Assembly: GCA_943737045.1 (NCBI GenBank)
Contig: CALSFV010000314.1
Location: forward strand, 241,001 to 305,000
Reading direction: 5' to 3'
Length of the DNA stretch: 64,000 nucleotides
Origin: Parapristionchus giblindavisi
Lineage: Eukaryota; Nematoda; Chromadorea; Rhabditida; Diplogasteridae
Both the position numbers and the translations under genes were made by a program. Shown here in pieces: positions 12,332 through 25,429 of the stretch (position 1 is its first letter; every line of letters starts with the position of its first letter). The notes below the pieces were generated by a model. It was not told the origin of the DNA. It did not search any database and saw only the letters and a list, made by a program, of their open reading frames with translations.

Positions 12332-14880
12332 TATCTTAATTTTGATAAATATTCATATTAGAAAATATAAAGATTATTTAAAGCGAGCTTTGAAAAGGGT
12401 TTGATCACAACACGAAAATATAGAACTTCGAAAGATCACTCATGTTACATCAGGAAATCACTCGAACTCGATCATTATTGGTAGAAGCTAAAGAAAAACA
12501 TTTAGTAGAGTAGCTGTATTGCGGCATTTTATATTCGTATGTTTGTGAGTTTCTCTCTAGTGCAACATTGTGCAATAGCATGCAGTGAGCGTATAGAGCA
12601 CGCAGAGTATAGAGAATACAGACAGTGAAAAAGCCGAGCGTATGGAATGAGAGAACACAGATAATTGAGAGAGTGCTGAGATGACAGAGAGCTTAGGTAG
12701 CGTGGAGCGTAGTGGATAGAGAAGAGAGAGCACAGACAGAGTAAGAATAGTAGTAGACAGATGATAGAGAGTGTGGGGCAACGATGTTTGTTGTGAATAC
12801 GAATAGAATCAACGGGAAATTACGCAGGGTCAGATATCGGGCGAAAGTAGAATAGTAGTTGTTTGTGACTGTGTACCAGATCATTATGGAATGTAAAATG
12901 TCAGGACAAAACCATTCATTATTCATAATTCAAAAGGTATTTAATTTTAAACTCTTACATTCGAATTCCAAAGAATTCTAAAGAGTTAGATTTGCGTTTT
13001 TAGACATTTTAATAGACCGGCTCGGTAAGACTCGAGCATGGTCCGTACTTTCATCATAGACACATACCGGGGGGAGACCGATGAAAGTTATAGTGAAAAT
13101 GCCATTGGGCTCAAACCCGGCTCACATATGTTTCATAAAATAAAAAAAATTGAAAAATTCATAACTTTTCAATCGTGATAGGTAGGACTTTTATTTCTTT
13201 TTATTGGTGAACAACATGTCATACACTCTTATAAACACAGCTGAGTAGTAATATCATATCGTTCTGAATATGTTTTTTCGTGTCTGATTTTCAGATTTTT
13301 CCTCTTCTATACTCTTCAACAGAGAGACGGCAAGCATTGACATAGTAAATATTGTAGCCCTGACAATTCTGTACATGATGATCACATTCCCTTGGAAATC
13401 CAACTTTAATGAAGCATCGAGAATTGCAACTGAATGTGAGATATGTGTAATTTGCAAAAAAAAGAAAATTAAATTTCTTGAAATTCGTAAGAGTAAGAGG
13501 TAGCTTTATAATGTCATTTTACTCGTAGCTACGCGCATACAAAGAAAAAGTATACAAATAGACTCAGACTACATCTTTAAAAAAATGAGAAAAATAATTA
13601 TTTTATTTTTTTATTTTTTTCAAACTGCATATTGAGTCGACCGTCGAGTCAAGTTGATTCATAGGGCAGATGGTGGCTGATACATGTCCGTTTGCGAAAA
13701 CAACTGTCAGGTGAAGAATCGTCGTTTCGCAGATCTAGAATTTATTTTTTTAAATCATCAAACTTGAATATGTTTATTTCATATAAATCGGTTGGAAGGT
13801 GGCCTATGGCAACCTAAGTTGTACCATTGTTATCAGTAGGAGCGTACGCTATTGGACTACCGTAATCATCAGTAATCGCGAACTGATTTTTTTTTCAGTC
13901 GACCATGATTTTCAACCATGACCCGGGGTTCATGGTTGAGAATGGCTGATGTCGAAAAATTCATTATGATCCCAGATCAAATACTATCTGGCAATATATC
14001 AACAGTGAGCCAACTTCTAGTTTTCTGGATACCGTAACCCAAACTACAGTTATCTAGTTACCGAACCCTATAATAATGTGGTGAAATTCTCGGAAAATGC
14101 AGGTGCGTTCATTAAAATTACGGTAATTCAGGTTACGTTATCCAGAAAATGTGAGTGGGACGCGGCAGGCAAAAGATAATCGCCAGAATGTAGCACTGCA
14201 CAAATAGGACGTTTACGGTAGTTAACTAAAAAAAACAAATGATATTCAATATCTGAAATAAGTTCACAAAAAGTTTTGAAATATCTCAGTTCGCGTTGTC
14301 TCGTCCCATTCTGGGATATCTATTATTTCTTGCAAATCTTCATGTAACTCCATTAAGCCATGATGAATGATTACAGTCTTGATGTGAGAATAGCACTCAG
14401 CTTTTACCCTCTCATTAGGCCCCTTCCCATCCCTCTTAAAAAAAAACTCCCTAAACTATTAAACATCTTTCATTCATGTTTATACCGATCAATGCGCAGA
14501 ACCATTATAAAAGAAATAATATGCTGTAACGTACTTCTACGACTTTTCCAAGCATCCTGTCTTCACAGTTTATTCACGAAAACATTAGTTGGACGCTACC
14601 TTTAAATAATGATCACCTTATTGTTAGCACCATAGATAAACAGATGAACTTCATTCTGGGTAATCAATTGATCATAGAGGATTATATTCTATCATATATC
14701 TCCTCCACTTATATTGAATGTACCTGAAAAGGTTAAAAAATTATTTCAAAACTAGAAGTGTGAATTCCAAGAATCAGTTTTCAAACGTTGCAAAACGTGA
14801 CAAGTTCAAGTTGCCATGTTCAAGGAAAATCAATATTGAAATTTGAGTGATTTTTACACAAACCATCCGGATGGCTTCTT
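12332..14880. other. Intergenic: purine-rich tract and small palindromes, no gene recognised
   Basis: Bases 12550-12780 are strongly AG-rich on the plus strand. A short palindrome around 13900-13950 pairs TTTTCAACCATGA with TCATGGTTGAGAA. I see no exon that extends the UDP-glucuronosyltransferase upstream with confidence. An ATG-led stretch at 14360 (MMNDYSLD followed by a GTGAGA donor) is a weak candidate for the missing first exon of the chemoreceptor at 17436. Confidence 0.4.
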
Positions 14881-14887
14881 GAACCAA

Positions 14888-14912
14888 TCTCTCTCTCTCT
14901 CTCTCTCTCTCT
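14888..14912. repeat. (CT)n microsatellite
   Basis: An uninterrupted run of CT dinucleotides of about 25 bases. Just to its right, near 14930-15000, is an A-box-like and B-box-like pair (TAGTGTAGTGGATGAG and GGGGATTGAACTC), read as a tRNA-like relic. Confidence 0.8.
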
Positions 14913-15832
14913 TGAATCAACGCCTAAAGTAGTGTAGTGGATGAGCTTTCCAATTATTTTGCCTGAGACTATATGAGTCAGGGAGGGGGATTGAACTCAT
15001 ACCTTTCAAATTGATGAAAATTTATAAACATCTTAATTTTAAACGACACTACTTTGGACTAGTTCAAGGAACCATCCGTTTTCTGTGGAAAATCGCATAA
15101 ATTTGAATATCTATTTTCTCGATGCTTATTGTTAGATCGATTTATACCTTTGAAAACTAATTCGCTAATCGGCATCGAAAACTAATTCTGATCATGCTAT
15201 TATCACCTCAAAAGTCCCGTATGACCTCCCGTATTTGTCATTCAAGACTAAATACATTTTAGTACAGCAAATGCGTACATTGGCGAGTATATGAGCGTCA
15301 AGGGCGAAGATCTAATGATGTTCTTGATAATGCTTGATGCATTAAAGAGGATGTTATGACAAAATAGACACTATTATGGCGGCAGTGTTTACGTATAATG
15401 ATCCACATGTATTATGGATGTATCAATGGCCACGTGATAGCAAAAGTACATAGGCTCAAATTTTATCATGAAAACGATTAGTAATCAGTGAATATGGTAT
15501 TAGTTGTATCTTTCTTCAGATGCGCCGATATATCGCAAAGTTGATCTTGATTAAAGCATTTGAGGTAAATGTTCTGCGGAGATTTTTGATGTTCCCTGCA
15601 TGAGAATAATCCTGTCATGGCACGAGACAGAGCAAAATGGATTAAGGAAACGTGTTAATTTACCAAGAGACTTGCAGACATTCGTGATCTTCGAGAAATA
15701 ACTGTTATCGTGATCCACTACGCCATCGAAACTAGGTAGCATGAGAACCGATGACTAGATGATTACTATTTCCATACTTTGTCTATTCATTAGCGCTTGT
15801 CCCTCATATTCAAATAGTTCTCATATGAAACG

Positions 15833-16343
15833 ACTGTATATAATATATCGTACATCGAAAAATAATTGGATCATGAATCGCCAGAAGCACTCTGAGCCAC
15901 TCTGGTGATTCAACGGCGATTATGGCCGAATGAGACATTTTGGTGCTTATTCTTTCTTTTCGTTGTTTTTTCTTTTCCTCTAGTCTAGTTAGTAAGCGAG
16001 AATCATGATAAAATAATGCGTTTTCACAAACCTAAGCTGAAACATGATTCAAGGGAAATACAACACCGGAGGCGAAACCGGAAAATATTCCGATACACTA
16101 CATCGGAATTTGGGATAATCGGAACGATTTATTCATTTACGAATAAGCATGATTTTACGAAAACGCAATATGTTATCATGATTCTCGCGGACTAACTAGA
16201 TTAGAGGAAAAGAAAAACAATGAAAAGAAAGAATAAGCACCAAAATGCCTCATTCGGCCATAATCGCCGTTGAATCACCAGAGTGGCTCAGAGTGCTTCT
16301 GGCGATTCATGATCCAATGATTTTTCGATGTACGATATACAGT
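15833..16343. mobile_element. Fold-back element, about 190-bp arms
   Basis: The left arm (15833-16040) and right arm (16160-16343) are reverse complements, sharing blocks such as GGCGATTATGGCCGA and its complement. Ends read ACTGTATA and TATACAGT. Weaker complementarity extends outward (about 15690-15745 against 16350-16410), so an older, larger palindrome may enclose it. No coding content. Confidence 0.65.
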
Positions 16344-16711
16344 GGTTTCTCATTCATCGGTTCTCACACGACCTAGTGTCATAGAATCACTGAACGATAA
16401 CGTATTTGTATTATTGAATTAAAATCATGACAAATTGTTTCTGCGCGATAGGTTACGGTTAGTTTTGAGTCCACTGTTTCCAAACACATTTTTTTCTAGC
16501 TCATTTCAAGCGTCAAAAATGTCAGTATTTCTGAAATATGTAAGTTCATAATTTTTAACATACATCATCAAATTAAATGCATAACTGTCTGCACGTTTTT
16601 TCACATTTTTGATTACTAGAATATTTACACCAAAAAGGTTGAATGCATCTTTGCAAATTTGTATAAGATACACAATGCACAGAATTTGATCTGCTGGTCC
16701 CGATTAGTCAT

Positions 16712-17245
16712 ATGTATACGAGATATCCAGTGAATAGGCCGCTCTTTATACATACTAAATACTCCTACGAAATACTTTTATGTAGTATGTTGTTCTTTAG
16801 AAAACATACTTTAGTAGAAATACTCGTACGACCTAGACATATAATGCTACACTCTAGCTATTTCAACCGCGCTTATTGTGAGAGCAAAAAGTCCAACTCG
16901 CGCGTGCTACTGTATGAAGAGATACCTTTTGGTGCATATCAAAAAGTATTTCAAATGCATTAGATGATCCTTTCACGCATTACGTGTGACAGAGTACATC
17001 GTGTTATTCCGTTTCAGTGTATTGTACTCTGCATTACTTCCAAGACAAAACCTCTTTAGCAACGTTATTTTACTTCTGGCATTGTGACAAAATAACGTGG
17101 ATATTTGAAGTTTCTAATATTCCTAATACATAGTAATACAAGGACAGCGTAGTGGTCCTCGAGCTGTCGAATCTCTGTTGAGATGAGTAGCGCTGGCATA
17201 AAAGCAGTTCTATATTTCGTGAGTCAATTTTCTTTCGCGTTTTGA
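16712..17245. other. Stretch with no supported gene
   Basis: Short open frames occur here but none has splice context, a recognised domain or biased codon use. I see nothing reliable. Confidence 0.3.
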
Positions 17246-17365
17246 ACTTTCTAATAATCCTCTTACATAAGTTCGATAAGAGGGATATTTTCAATTTTCT
17301 ATTATAATAAAAAATTGAAAATATCCCTCTTATCGAACTTATGTAAGAGGATTATTAGAAAGTTT
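17246..17365. repeat. Near-perfect hairpin, about 55-bp arms
   Basis: The arms at about 17246-17300 and 17311-17365 are exact complements over some 50 bases, separated by a short AT-rich loop. The pairing includes CTCTTACATAAGTTCG and its complement. It sits 70 bases before the first recognised exon of the chemoreceptor gene. Confidence 0.85.
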
Positions 17366-17435
17366 TTAAATACAATATGCGAGAAAAAACAACCATCGAA
17401 CTTAACATTCTTTATAATCAACCGTGATCATTCAG

Positions 17436-20400
17436 ATATCCATAACAGGAATGATCTCGAACTTCTTCGCTTGTAGAATCATCTATCACACCAAGTACAT
17501 GCACAATTGTTTCGGATATTTGTGCTTCTATCTCGCCGTCTCAAACTTTGGCGTCTCGTCGGTGTTCTTCTTATGGGCCGCACTACCGGTTGAGAGGCAA
17601 GGATCATTAAATGATATTTAATGTGAATGGATGCAGCAAAATACATATCTTATGCTTCATCTTTTCAATAATTAAATGTATATGATTTTTATAAATATTA
17701 TACTATACAAACAATAATTATTTATCATATAAATAATATACGTGCATATTGCAGCATTTTTGGTGAAGGTGTCTACTCCAATGCATTTGGCAAGGTAGTC
17801 GGACAGGTGTGGTAATATTATTTTTCTTCTTTACATATTTTCATTTATTGGATCTTGATCTTTGAATCGTTTAAAGATCGCCATGGTCTTTTTCTACGGA
17901 TGCGAATTCTCTCATCTTGTAATATCGTTCAATCGCCTTTTGCACATCGGATTTCCCTGGAAGGTAATTAACTAAATTAAATTATTCAATAGTTGTGCTC
18001 GATGGTAAGGTTATTTCAGCAAATCATTTCATCCCAATATTTTTTTTTCGTTTCTTCAATGCAACTCTTGTAGCGTCTTAAGCTTACTTGATTATTAACC
18101 TTTGAAAAAATAACGTGACAGCGCAGGGAGCAATGTATGGACATGCAACGTCGTAGTCAGGAAATTTTAACGGATTCTCAGTAAATGTCTAAAATGTAAA
18201 TAGACTCATCTATGTAAATTAGTGATAAACTACAAAAGCTTTCATAGTTCAACCATCAAATAGTACACTACGATAATTATTACTCATGACTGCTGCGATG
18301 CTTGCAAGAATAATCAATAGCATTAAGAGCAATCCGCTTTAGTAAATCACAATCTGAGATGCCTACTCTGATATTTTCAGTCGTGTTGGGTAAACTATTA
18401 CAAGTTGATAATGTGATGAGATAAGCAATCGTATCAAAATTCTGATTTCCACATCTAAAAATGGAAACTACATCAAAATGCATTATCATGATAATTATTA
18501 ATATCTTATTACATTCAGGCCCCTCGATGGTTCGGAACAAAGATGACCATTTTGCTTTTCGTACTAATAGGATCTATTTCGATACTCTACATTGTACCGT
18601 ACTTTTGGTGTGAGTTTAACTTTCATTGAAGATAAGATCATGTTTTTTTCTCACACATCTATACCCTGTAAGAATGTATAAAGCAAATGTAAATGCAGCA
18701 GAGGAATGCTATCTCGTATATGATGACACAACGTCGCTTTGGACCTTCGCAGACACTGAATGTGGACGATTTTGTGGATTGTGAGTACAGTTTGATACAA
18801 TAAAAATACGGATATTAAATATTATAAACATTTTGACCCATAGTCTCGAATATGTTTTGATATTATTCGTAGATGATCTAGACTTCTAAACATGTAAACA
18901 TGATTACGTGAACGAATCCTTAGTAATCACTATCAAAATATCTTAGAATTCATATTATGTACTATATTACGAGATCAGAATGTGTGAAGGTACATGATGT
19001 CCGTGTTGTAATCATGCATAGGCGGGGTACATGGAACTGGATTATACAGGTGCATCCGAACAGAAAATTGTATAAAAAAGGTTAATTTTTCAGTGGGCAT
19101 TCACAAGTTTTTGAAAAGACATAATTTTACAGGGGGCAACCCCATGTCGGCACCAATTTATGGTTGTAATCCTTTCCCAAACAAGAGTGATTATATTTTA
19201 TACAGCTAATTATCAAAAAAAACAACTAACTTTTACGATAAACACAGGAAAACATTGTATTCTATTATAACGTGTTTTTGTCTTTATAAGCTGAATAATG
19301 TAAGATACATTTTTTATTTATTATTTATCCATTCAAAAAGAGAATACGTAACATGATTAAATGGTAATGAAAATGTATAATTTAAGTTGGTTCGATTTCT
19401 TTACGGGAATCGTTGTTCTCGCATTGATATTCGTCATGGATGCAATTGCCCTCTTCACTCTCAGACATTATAATAGCACATCGGTAAGTGGCTATGACTG
19501 AATATTCTCATTTGAATTCATTATCTTCAGCAATCTCTGCACAAAGAAGCACAACAACGCCGTTCTATTGAGCATAAACTGTTCTTACAAGTGAGTATTA
19601 AAGGGAGCGTAACCTCACTCTATGGTCTCTTCATAGCGCACACTATTTCTCTATTCTCTAGCAACGAGAGAGCGTAGAGCGTTGAAGAGACCGTTGACAA
19701 CGGTGTCAGCCCCTTTAATAGATCTTATGGCTCGTTAACAAAAGTGGAAAACAGAAATCGGCGACTTTCCACCCGTTAAAAAAGTACCCGGAAAGTCGAA
19801 AATGGAAACACGAAATTTGAATTAGTGCGCGCGCAAAGAGGTGCGGGAATTCAAATTCCGACAGCGAATTTTCGCGGATTCCATTTTTAGCAAGAAGGAA
19901 GTTGAATTTCCATTTTACTGCTAAAAATCGGTGACGGAAAGTCGGAATTTGAATTCCCGCACCTCTTTGAGCGCGCGCGAATTCAAATTTCGTGTTTCCA
20001 TTTTCGACTTTCCGGGTACTTTTTTAACGGGTGGAAAGTCGTCGATTTCGGTTTTCCACTATTTTTTAACGAGCCATGATACACGTATAGTGACATTTAC
20101 AACTTTGTTACATCTAAAAAAGGGGCATAGTTTAAAATATTTAGATGAATTCTCGTTGTCACCGGTAGAAGGTGTTGCTTGAAAACGAGACACATGACAG
20201 TTTGAACAATAGGATCCATAACTATCTATGTGCTCAATAATCACATCATATACAATAAGACTGTGATTTCAGAGCCTCTGTCAAGCTATTCCGATGTTCT
20301 GTGCTATCATGACCTATAATCTGATCGGGATTCATCAAACCACAGAGTGGGGCCTCTTCATGTCCTACACATTTGCTTGGGCTTCACTGCATGCTGTCGA

Positions 20401-21190
20401 TGGGTAACGATGATCTTGACATGAAGCCCTGTGGGGAAAATGGATTACGGTACTAGTTCTTTTCAGGATCGTGCTCGTCGCATTCCATGCGCGTCTTCCT
20501 AAATGGATACGTGGACGAAGTCTTGTCGTGACATCTGACAAGGCAATTTAAAGGCACACTCTGAGCTAATTTACTCTCCGCTCTTGCAACACTCTCTCGT
20601 AGACAAATAAAGCGAGAGAGCATTGTCAGAGTGAAGAGTTTGAAATTCGCTCGAGGTGGGCCTTCAAATCAACTTCGTGACTGCGATAAATTTGAAACGA
20701 TATAAGAAACGGTGGCACTAATAATTGGGTCCTAGTTGTATTGACCTTATAAAATACACTTGTTTATTTTGTACGAGAGAAGCCACAGTGAATTTCTATG
20801 TTTAGAGAGAGTACAAGCGAGATAGCACCTAGATCAGAGAGAGAGAGAGCGCGAGAAGGGAAGGGAATGAAAGGCGTTTGATCGATAGAATACTTCTGCT
20901 TTTTACCAGATTAGCAAGGCAATTACACAAGTACATTTTATACGGACAATAGTTAAATCTATAACATCTGTGAAAATCAAAAAGTGGTGTATAGTGTAGT
21001 CTGTTTTGACGCTTATTTTTAACGATAAATTCATTTCTAATACAATCCAGTCAGTGTACAATTTTTTTCAATGCAAATGAAAATAAACCGGTAATTAGTG
21101 ATGTTGTTACAGGGCAACACAGGTCCAAGATCGCAACCGCCACTTGGAACTTCTACCACTACTAACCTTTCAATCCCGGTTCAACATTAG
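17436..21190 (+). CDS. Srx-like serpentine chemoreceptor (7TM), 5' end missing
   Basis: Exons: 17436-17596, 17755-17806, 17877-17963, 18519-18609, 18684-18780, 19387-19483, 19531-19590, 20273-20403, 20467-20542, 21113-21190 (930 nt, 309 residues plus TAG). The reading shows FGYLCFYLAVSN after the first membrane segment, ISFNRLLHIGFPW after the third, a loop with WTFADTECG, and HAVDG in the last helix followed by a basic then Ser/Thr/Pro-rich tail. This order matches the nematode Srx family of chemosensory G-protein-coupled receptors, acting in the cilia of sensory neurons. The first exon, carrying the ATG and start of helix 1, was not found. Introns 17597-17754 and 20543-21112 start with GC, not GT. 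The join at 18609/18684 is the least certain. A polyadenylation signal AATAAA is at 21291. Confidence 0.75.
19608..19725. repeat. Variant of the dispersed self-complementary repeat
   Basis: Begins TTAAAGGGAGCGTAACCTC and ends with CCCCTTTAAT; the halves TGGTCTCTTCA and TTGAAGAGACCG pair. A sister copy is at 49383-49505, inside an intron of the triplicated-module gene; a partial one is near 23455-23510. Confidence 0.6.
19726..20079. mobile_element. 354-bp palindromic element in a chemoreceptor intron
   Basis: Ends read ATGGCTCGTTAAC and GTTAACGAGCCAT in effect (the right end is TTTAACGAGCCAT). Both arms carry GGTGCGGGAATTCAAATTCC or its complement and a GCGCGC core. It lies in the intron between the exons at 19531 and 20273. 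No coding content. Confidence 0.65.
20549..20668. repeat. Dispersed self-complementary repeat copy
   Basis: Starts TAAAGGCACACTCTGAGC, has CTCGTAGACAAATAAAGCGAG at its centre, and ends GAGGTGGGCCTT. It lies in the last intron of the chemoreceptor gene, next to a MITE. Confidence 0.65.
20739..20951. mobile_element. TA-flanked MITE, copy 4, in last chemoreceptor intron
   Basis: Starts TATTGACCTTATAAAATACA and ends with the complement of TATTGTCCGTATAAAATGTA, flanked by TA. Same family as 4163-4367 and 8401-8620. Confidence 0.7.
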
Positions 21191-21290
21191 AATAAGCTTG
21201 TTGTGGGAATTCCTGAAGATAATACTACCGAATACTTCTATGAGAATGAAATCCATCGAATATGGGTCATAATTGTATGAACTGATTTTG

Positions 21291-21296
21291 AATAAA
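21291..21296 (+). terminator. Polyadenylation signal of the chemoreceptor gene
   Basis: A canonical AATAAA lies 100 bases after the TAG at 21188-21190. Its position supports the model in which the last exon is 21113-21190 rather than an earlier stop at 20548. Confidence 0.6.
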
Positions 21297-21435
21297 ACAG
21301 TCATTAAGTGGCCTACATTCCCTTCCGATAGTTTTGTGCATGATAAATTGTATTGTATTGAATAGTTAATTATCCCTCAAATTTCTTATTCTTCCGTTGA
21401 GAGAGATTTTTTTCATTCAAGAAAACTCGATTTTT

Positions 21436-23280
21436 TTATTGAAGGACATAGAACCCACGAACATGTTGCTTGCCACGGAAACCTACAGATTTTCCAAAGA
21501 CACCTAGAATACCCTGCAGAAAGTCCATTGTTGCACCAGGCAAAGGAGCGAAATTTTGAAATTGTAAATAGAAATAAGGATAAATTCCTCATCTTTTGAC
21601 TTATATTTTGTTACCATATTTTGTTCGATTAGCATTACTAGAAACCATGATTAAATCCTTCATGTCCTCACTGTGTTCATATTTGCTCTACCATTTCAGA
21701 TATGCATCACTTTTAGAATAAATAATTAAAATATTGAGTAGTCCTTGATTATACTTAACACTTAGACTAAATATTTAAAATTTCATCGCTGCGAAATCTT
21801 TCTGCAAAAAAGTAGTGCGTAATATGTGGTAGCTTATGGAAAAGCAAATCGATGAAATGTACAAATAATTTAGCAGTCGCTCTCATTTGCAATGCCTCTC
21901 TCTGCATAATGGTAAACGGCTCCAAAGGACAAACAGTCATTGGCCCATCAAGGCACAACCACTGATTCATGTGCAAAGGATGCATTGACTCTCGAATCTA
22001 GTGATGTCACATCGTGGATACCGCCTTATTCATGATATTAGTGTATCCCAAATATCCTGGTTCACTCTCTTCAAAAATAAAATTATTAAGCGGTTCCTGA
22101 CGACGATTTGTGAACTGATCTTTATTAGCGGTTCCACAATAGAAAGTACTACGTTCATCTTCTTCAACTTTTATTATTGTTTATTTAAATAGCTCCCGCG
22201 CAAACCGTAAACAATAAATCGTATGTTTCTTCATTACTTTTTCATTGTTCGGTAGTAAGTTCTAACAATACAAAAATATTTATGATAAAATATCAATTGA
22301 GGAAAAACCACTCAACTTCGTTAAGATCGCATTACTTTTAATGACAAATCAAGCTTTCAAATTAATTGGTAGCTCTATTACATTTCGTCACAAAATAAAT
22401 AAGTAAGATGTTCATCAATTTTATCAAGTTTTCTAATAGTTACGCCCCTCATTAATCCTTAACCTTCATCAAATTAATATTGATTTGTAACCGGACAAAA
22501 TAACCAATCCTTCTTTATCATAAAAAGTTTCACGTTCGATACTAATCTCGTCAAGTCACTTAAATTCACCTTCACATTCGATTATTTCTGAGGTCGTATC
22601 CATGAAGATTCACAAGCGTATCTACTTGAGAAACGTGAGCATCATGAGCGGAGAACGAGTATTCTGTAGTAAGAACAATTCCTTCACTTTTGATGGCAAA
22701 TGTATAGGTCGAGTAATATTTTGTCAGCCATAATGAATATAGCCCCTGAACTGACTGTTTTCTTCAGAATTTTGAATTCACGTATATTTGGGCTAAATTT
22801 AGGGGCGAAAGCGTTAACTATGAGATGTACCCAACTGTATTGATGTAGAGAATTCTAGCTGGAATAAAGTGAATTACTGGTTGCGGGGACATTGGGACGA
22901 ATTTATAGATCAGACAAGGAGGTTAAAACAGTAATAGAACGTGAATTATATATAGCATCGATGAATGTGCAATGAAGCAGTCTAGATGATGAAGATTTAT
23001 GGTTAAATTAGGACGACCATTTAATAGCGGTATGCGAAAATGAAGGAACTTGCAGTGTATGTAGTTTAAATGGAGATAAAAAAGGCAGTTCGTCACCGGA
23101 TATGCAGTGATCTGGAATGTTTCCACTGATCCTTGTCTTGCGATCATCATAAAGATCGTCCAAATTTCTTCACAAATTCTTCCTTCCATCTGACAATGAA
23201 TTTGGATCTTCCCTTGTGATAGTTTTATCATTTTTCTACCATTCCAGCACAACTCTCGCCCATGTACCAGAAACAAGATA
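21436..23280 (-). CDS. Unresolved minus-strand gene or relic; several coding-looking exons
   Basis: I do not recognise this. On the minus strand, four stretches have natural-looking codon use and residue mix: about 23130-22990 (with ISGNIPDHCISGDELPFLSP), about 22770-22585 (with LYSLWLTKYYSTYTFAIK and YSFSAHDAHVSQVDTLVN), about 21975-21850 (with QWLCLDGPMTVCPLEPFTI) and about 21545-21436 (ending GFRGKQHVRGFYVLQ and TAA). The final TAA overlaps an AATAAA. I could not join these into one frame with convincing splice sites, and one stretch has a competing open frame, so this may be a decayed gene. It would be convergent with the chemoreceptor gene, whose polyadenylation signal is only 140 bases away. 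Confidence 0.35.
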
Positions 23281-25420
23281 TGCGAGCAGTATAATCTGAT
23301 ACCTCAATCAGTCTTACCCATGGAAAATTTAATATATTTATTTAAAGTATCTGTGGAAAACATATAGTGTGTCTATCGCTATAAACTCCAGTCACAGGAA
23401 TCACACAGCGTTCCGCAAAGAGTTATATTGTGGATACAGTCAAGGTGTTAGCTGAATTAAGGTTACAATGGTCTCTTCACAATGCTTCACTCTCTCGTTT
23501 TGTAGTTCATAGCCCGTCACTCTAAATCAATCAATCAGTCTTTATCAGGTTTATACTGGGAATGCTATAGAGATGGATCAATGTTCGAAGATCTGTGCCT
23601 TGCACTAGACACAAAATATGCTCACTCAGCTCTGACCAAGCACTTTCTTCATTGTGTCAAGGGTGATTGTATTTGGTGGTACCGTCTTCGCTAATTTTAG
23701 TACCAGTACGTACGCTCATCAGTCAACTTCTCCCATGTTCTCCCTTCAAATATCTGATTTTCGAAGGGAAATCTATTCGGCTATTATAGAACTGTGATGG
23801 TGAGATATTTTAAGAAGTTCACCGATCATTGATGTCTAGACACAAACAATTACTAACACGAGATCGGAATCATTAAACCGCATTGGCATCTCTATCTCTA
23901 TTCCGATGGCTATACCATATATGCTATCTCGCACACAAAGAAAGCGAGAGAGTGTACTCAGAGCGGTAGAGTGTCAACATTATCAATTAGACGTTGATGA
24001 GTTGGCTTACTATAATAGAAAGATCCCAAACAAATTTTCGTTCGGACCACACTGTTTTAAATTTACTACCAAGCAATTTTTTCTTAATTCTACCTTCCAA
24101 TTATTACTGACCTAGCAGTGAACTGCAGCAGGGCTGAGTGAGCCTTGATTAATGGGATAACCTTTACCTTCCAATGAGATATTAATTGCAAGAAGAGAAA
24201 ATTCCGACTTCTGTTTTGATCCCAATTAGTGCTTCTTAACGATAAAATGATCTTTGTCAACGACATGAGAAATAGTGCGTAAAGTAAAGAGACAGTTTAT
24301 AGCGGTGTCCCTTTAACGATCTTCGACAATGGGTTGCTGGTGAGATATAAGGAAGTGCTGGGTTCACGTGAACAAGAACATTTTGTACCCACTACAACGC
24401 ACCCAGATCATGCACCCGGTTTGTATACCAGGCACCGTGACCGACAACAGCGTGGTGATCGCTCGTGACATCTAAACACGCAGGGAAAATAGCCTCAACT
24501 CGTCACGTTGGTTCAGTGTAATTCTCAACGAAAATGAGACAATTTAGAGTTTTCAGAAACAAATCTGAAATAGTGAATCTGAATACCCTACGAGCCATAT
24601 TCAATTAGCGCATTTTCTGCGTTAAAGAGAAACATGAATCATGATTCGAAAATCACATCTAGTGACAATTTGCTAATTGGATAAAACGAATTACATTACT
24701 CTTGATTATGGTTTAGACTGAAACACCCCCACACACCAAGAATCTCAACCGGATTCTGATTTGCACATGATTCCTTCAAGCGTTCTCGGCTGACTCACTT
24801 CCTGCGATGACTCAAAACGCATAGCTAAACCCCCACTCGTTCTTTCTTCGAGATGACGCATGCCTTATCCTTGAACGAATGTGACTAAACTGGTCAGATA
24901 CCTTCCTCATTAGTCAGGTTTGTGTATATTTCAAAGATCGAACCACAAAAAATCTGGTGAAGACCTGTGAATTGAAGGAATGCCTAAATTTAGAGTCACG
25001 AACGTGTCAAACAATGTGATAAATTGCTAAATTAAAGATATTTTTAGACGAATTACTCGAAACACCGAGTCACATTTTGAGCGAAACGTTAGATCAGCGA
25101 GAGATTGAAACCATTGGAACACATGGTCGCCGATATCGTCTTGTTTATCTCAATTCTATTGTTGGCGAGGGTGATGAAAAACAGATTATTGAATGATTTG
25201 TTGATTCGTGATTCTCGAACAAACAATTAGTTATGTTTACGGAAGAGTCTTCAATCAATTCTTACTCATTTCCGTTTACAGAGATCTTCGATAATGACGT
25301 CCCTAAATAATGACGTCTGTGTGTTTAGCGATAATAAAATATGTATTTTAGTGTAGTTACAATAATAGAAACGTATAATGAAAGGACAAAGATCATGTAA
25401 TTTCACCCTTCCGGATATTG
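23281..25420. other. Stretch with no recognised gene
   Basis: Contains a partial self-complementary repeat near 23455-23510 and another near 23905-23975 (core ACAAAGAAAGCGAGAGAGTG). I see no exon chain or domain here. Confidence 0.35.
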
Positions 25421-25429
25421 ACAGAACTA

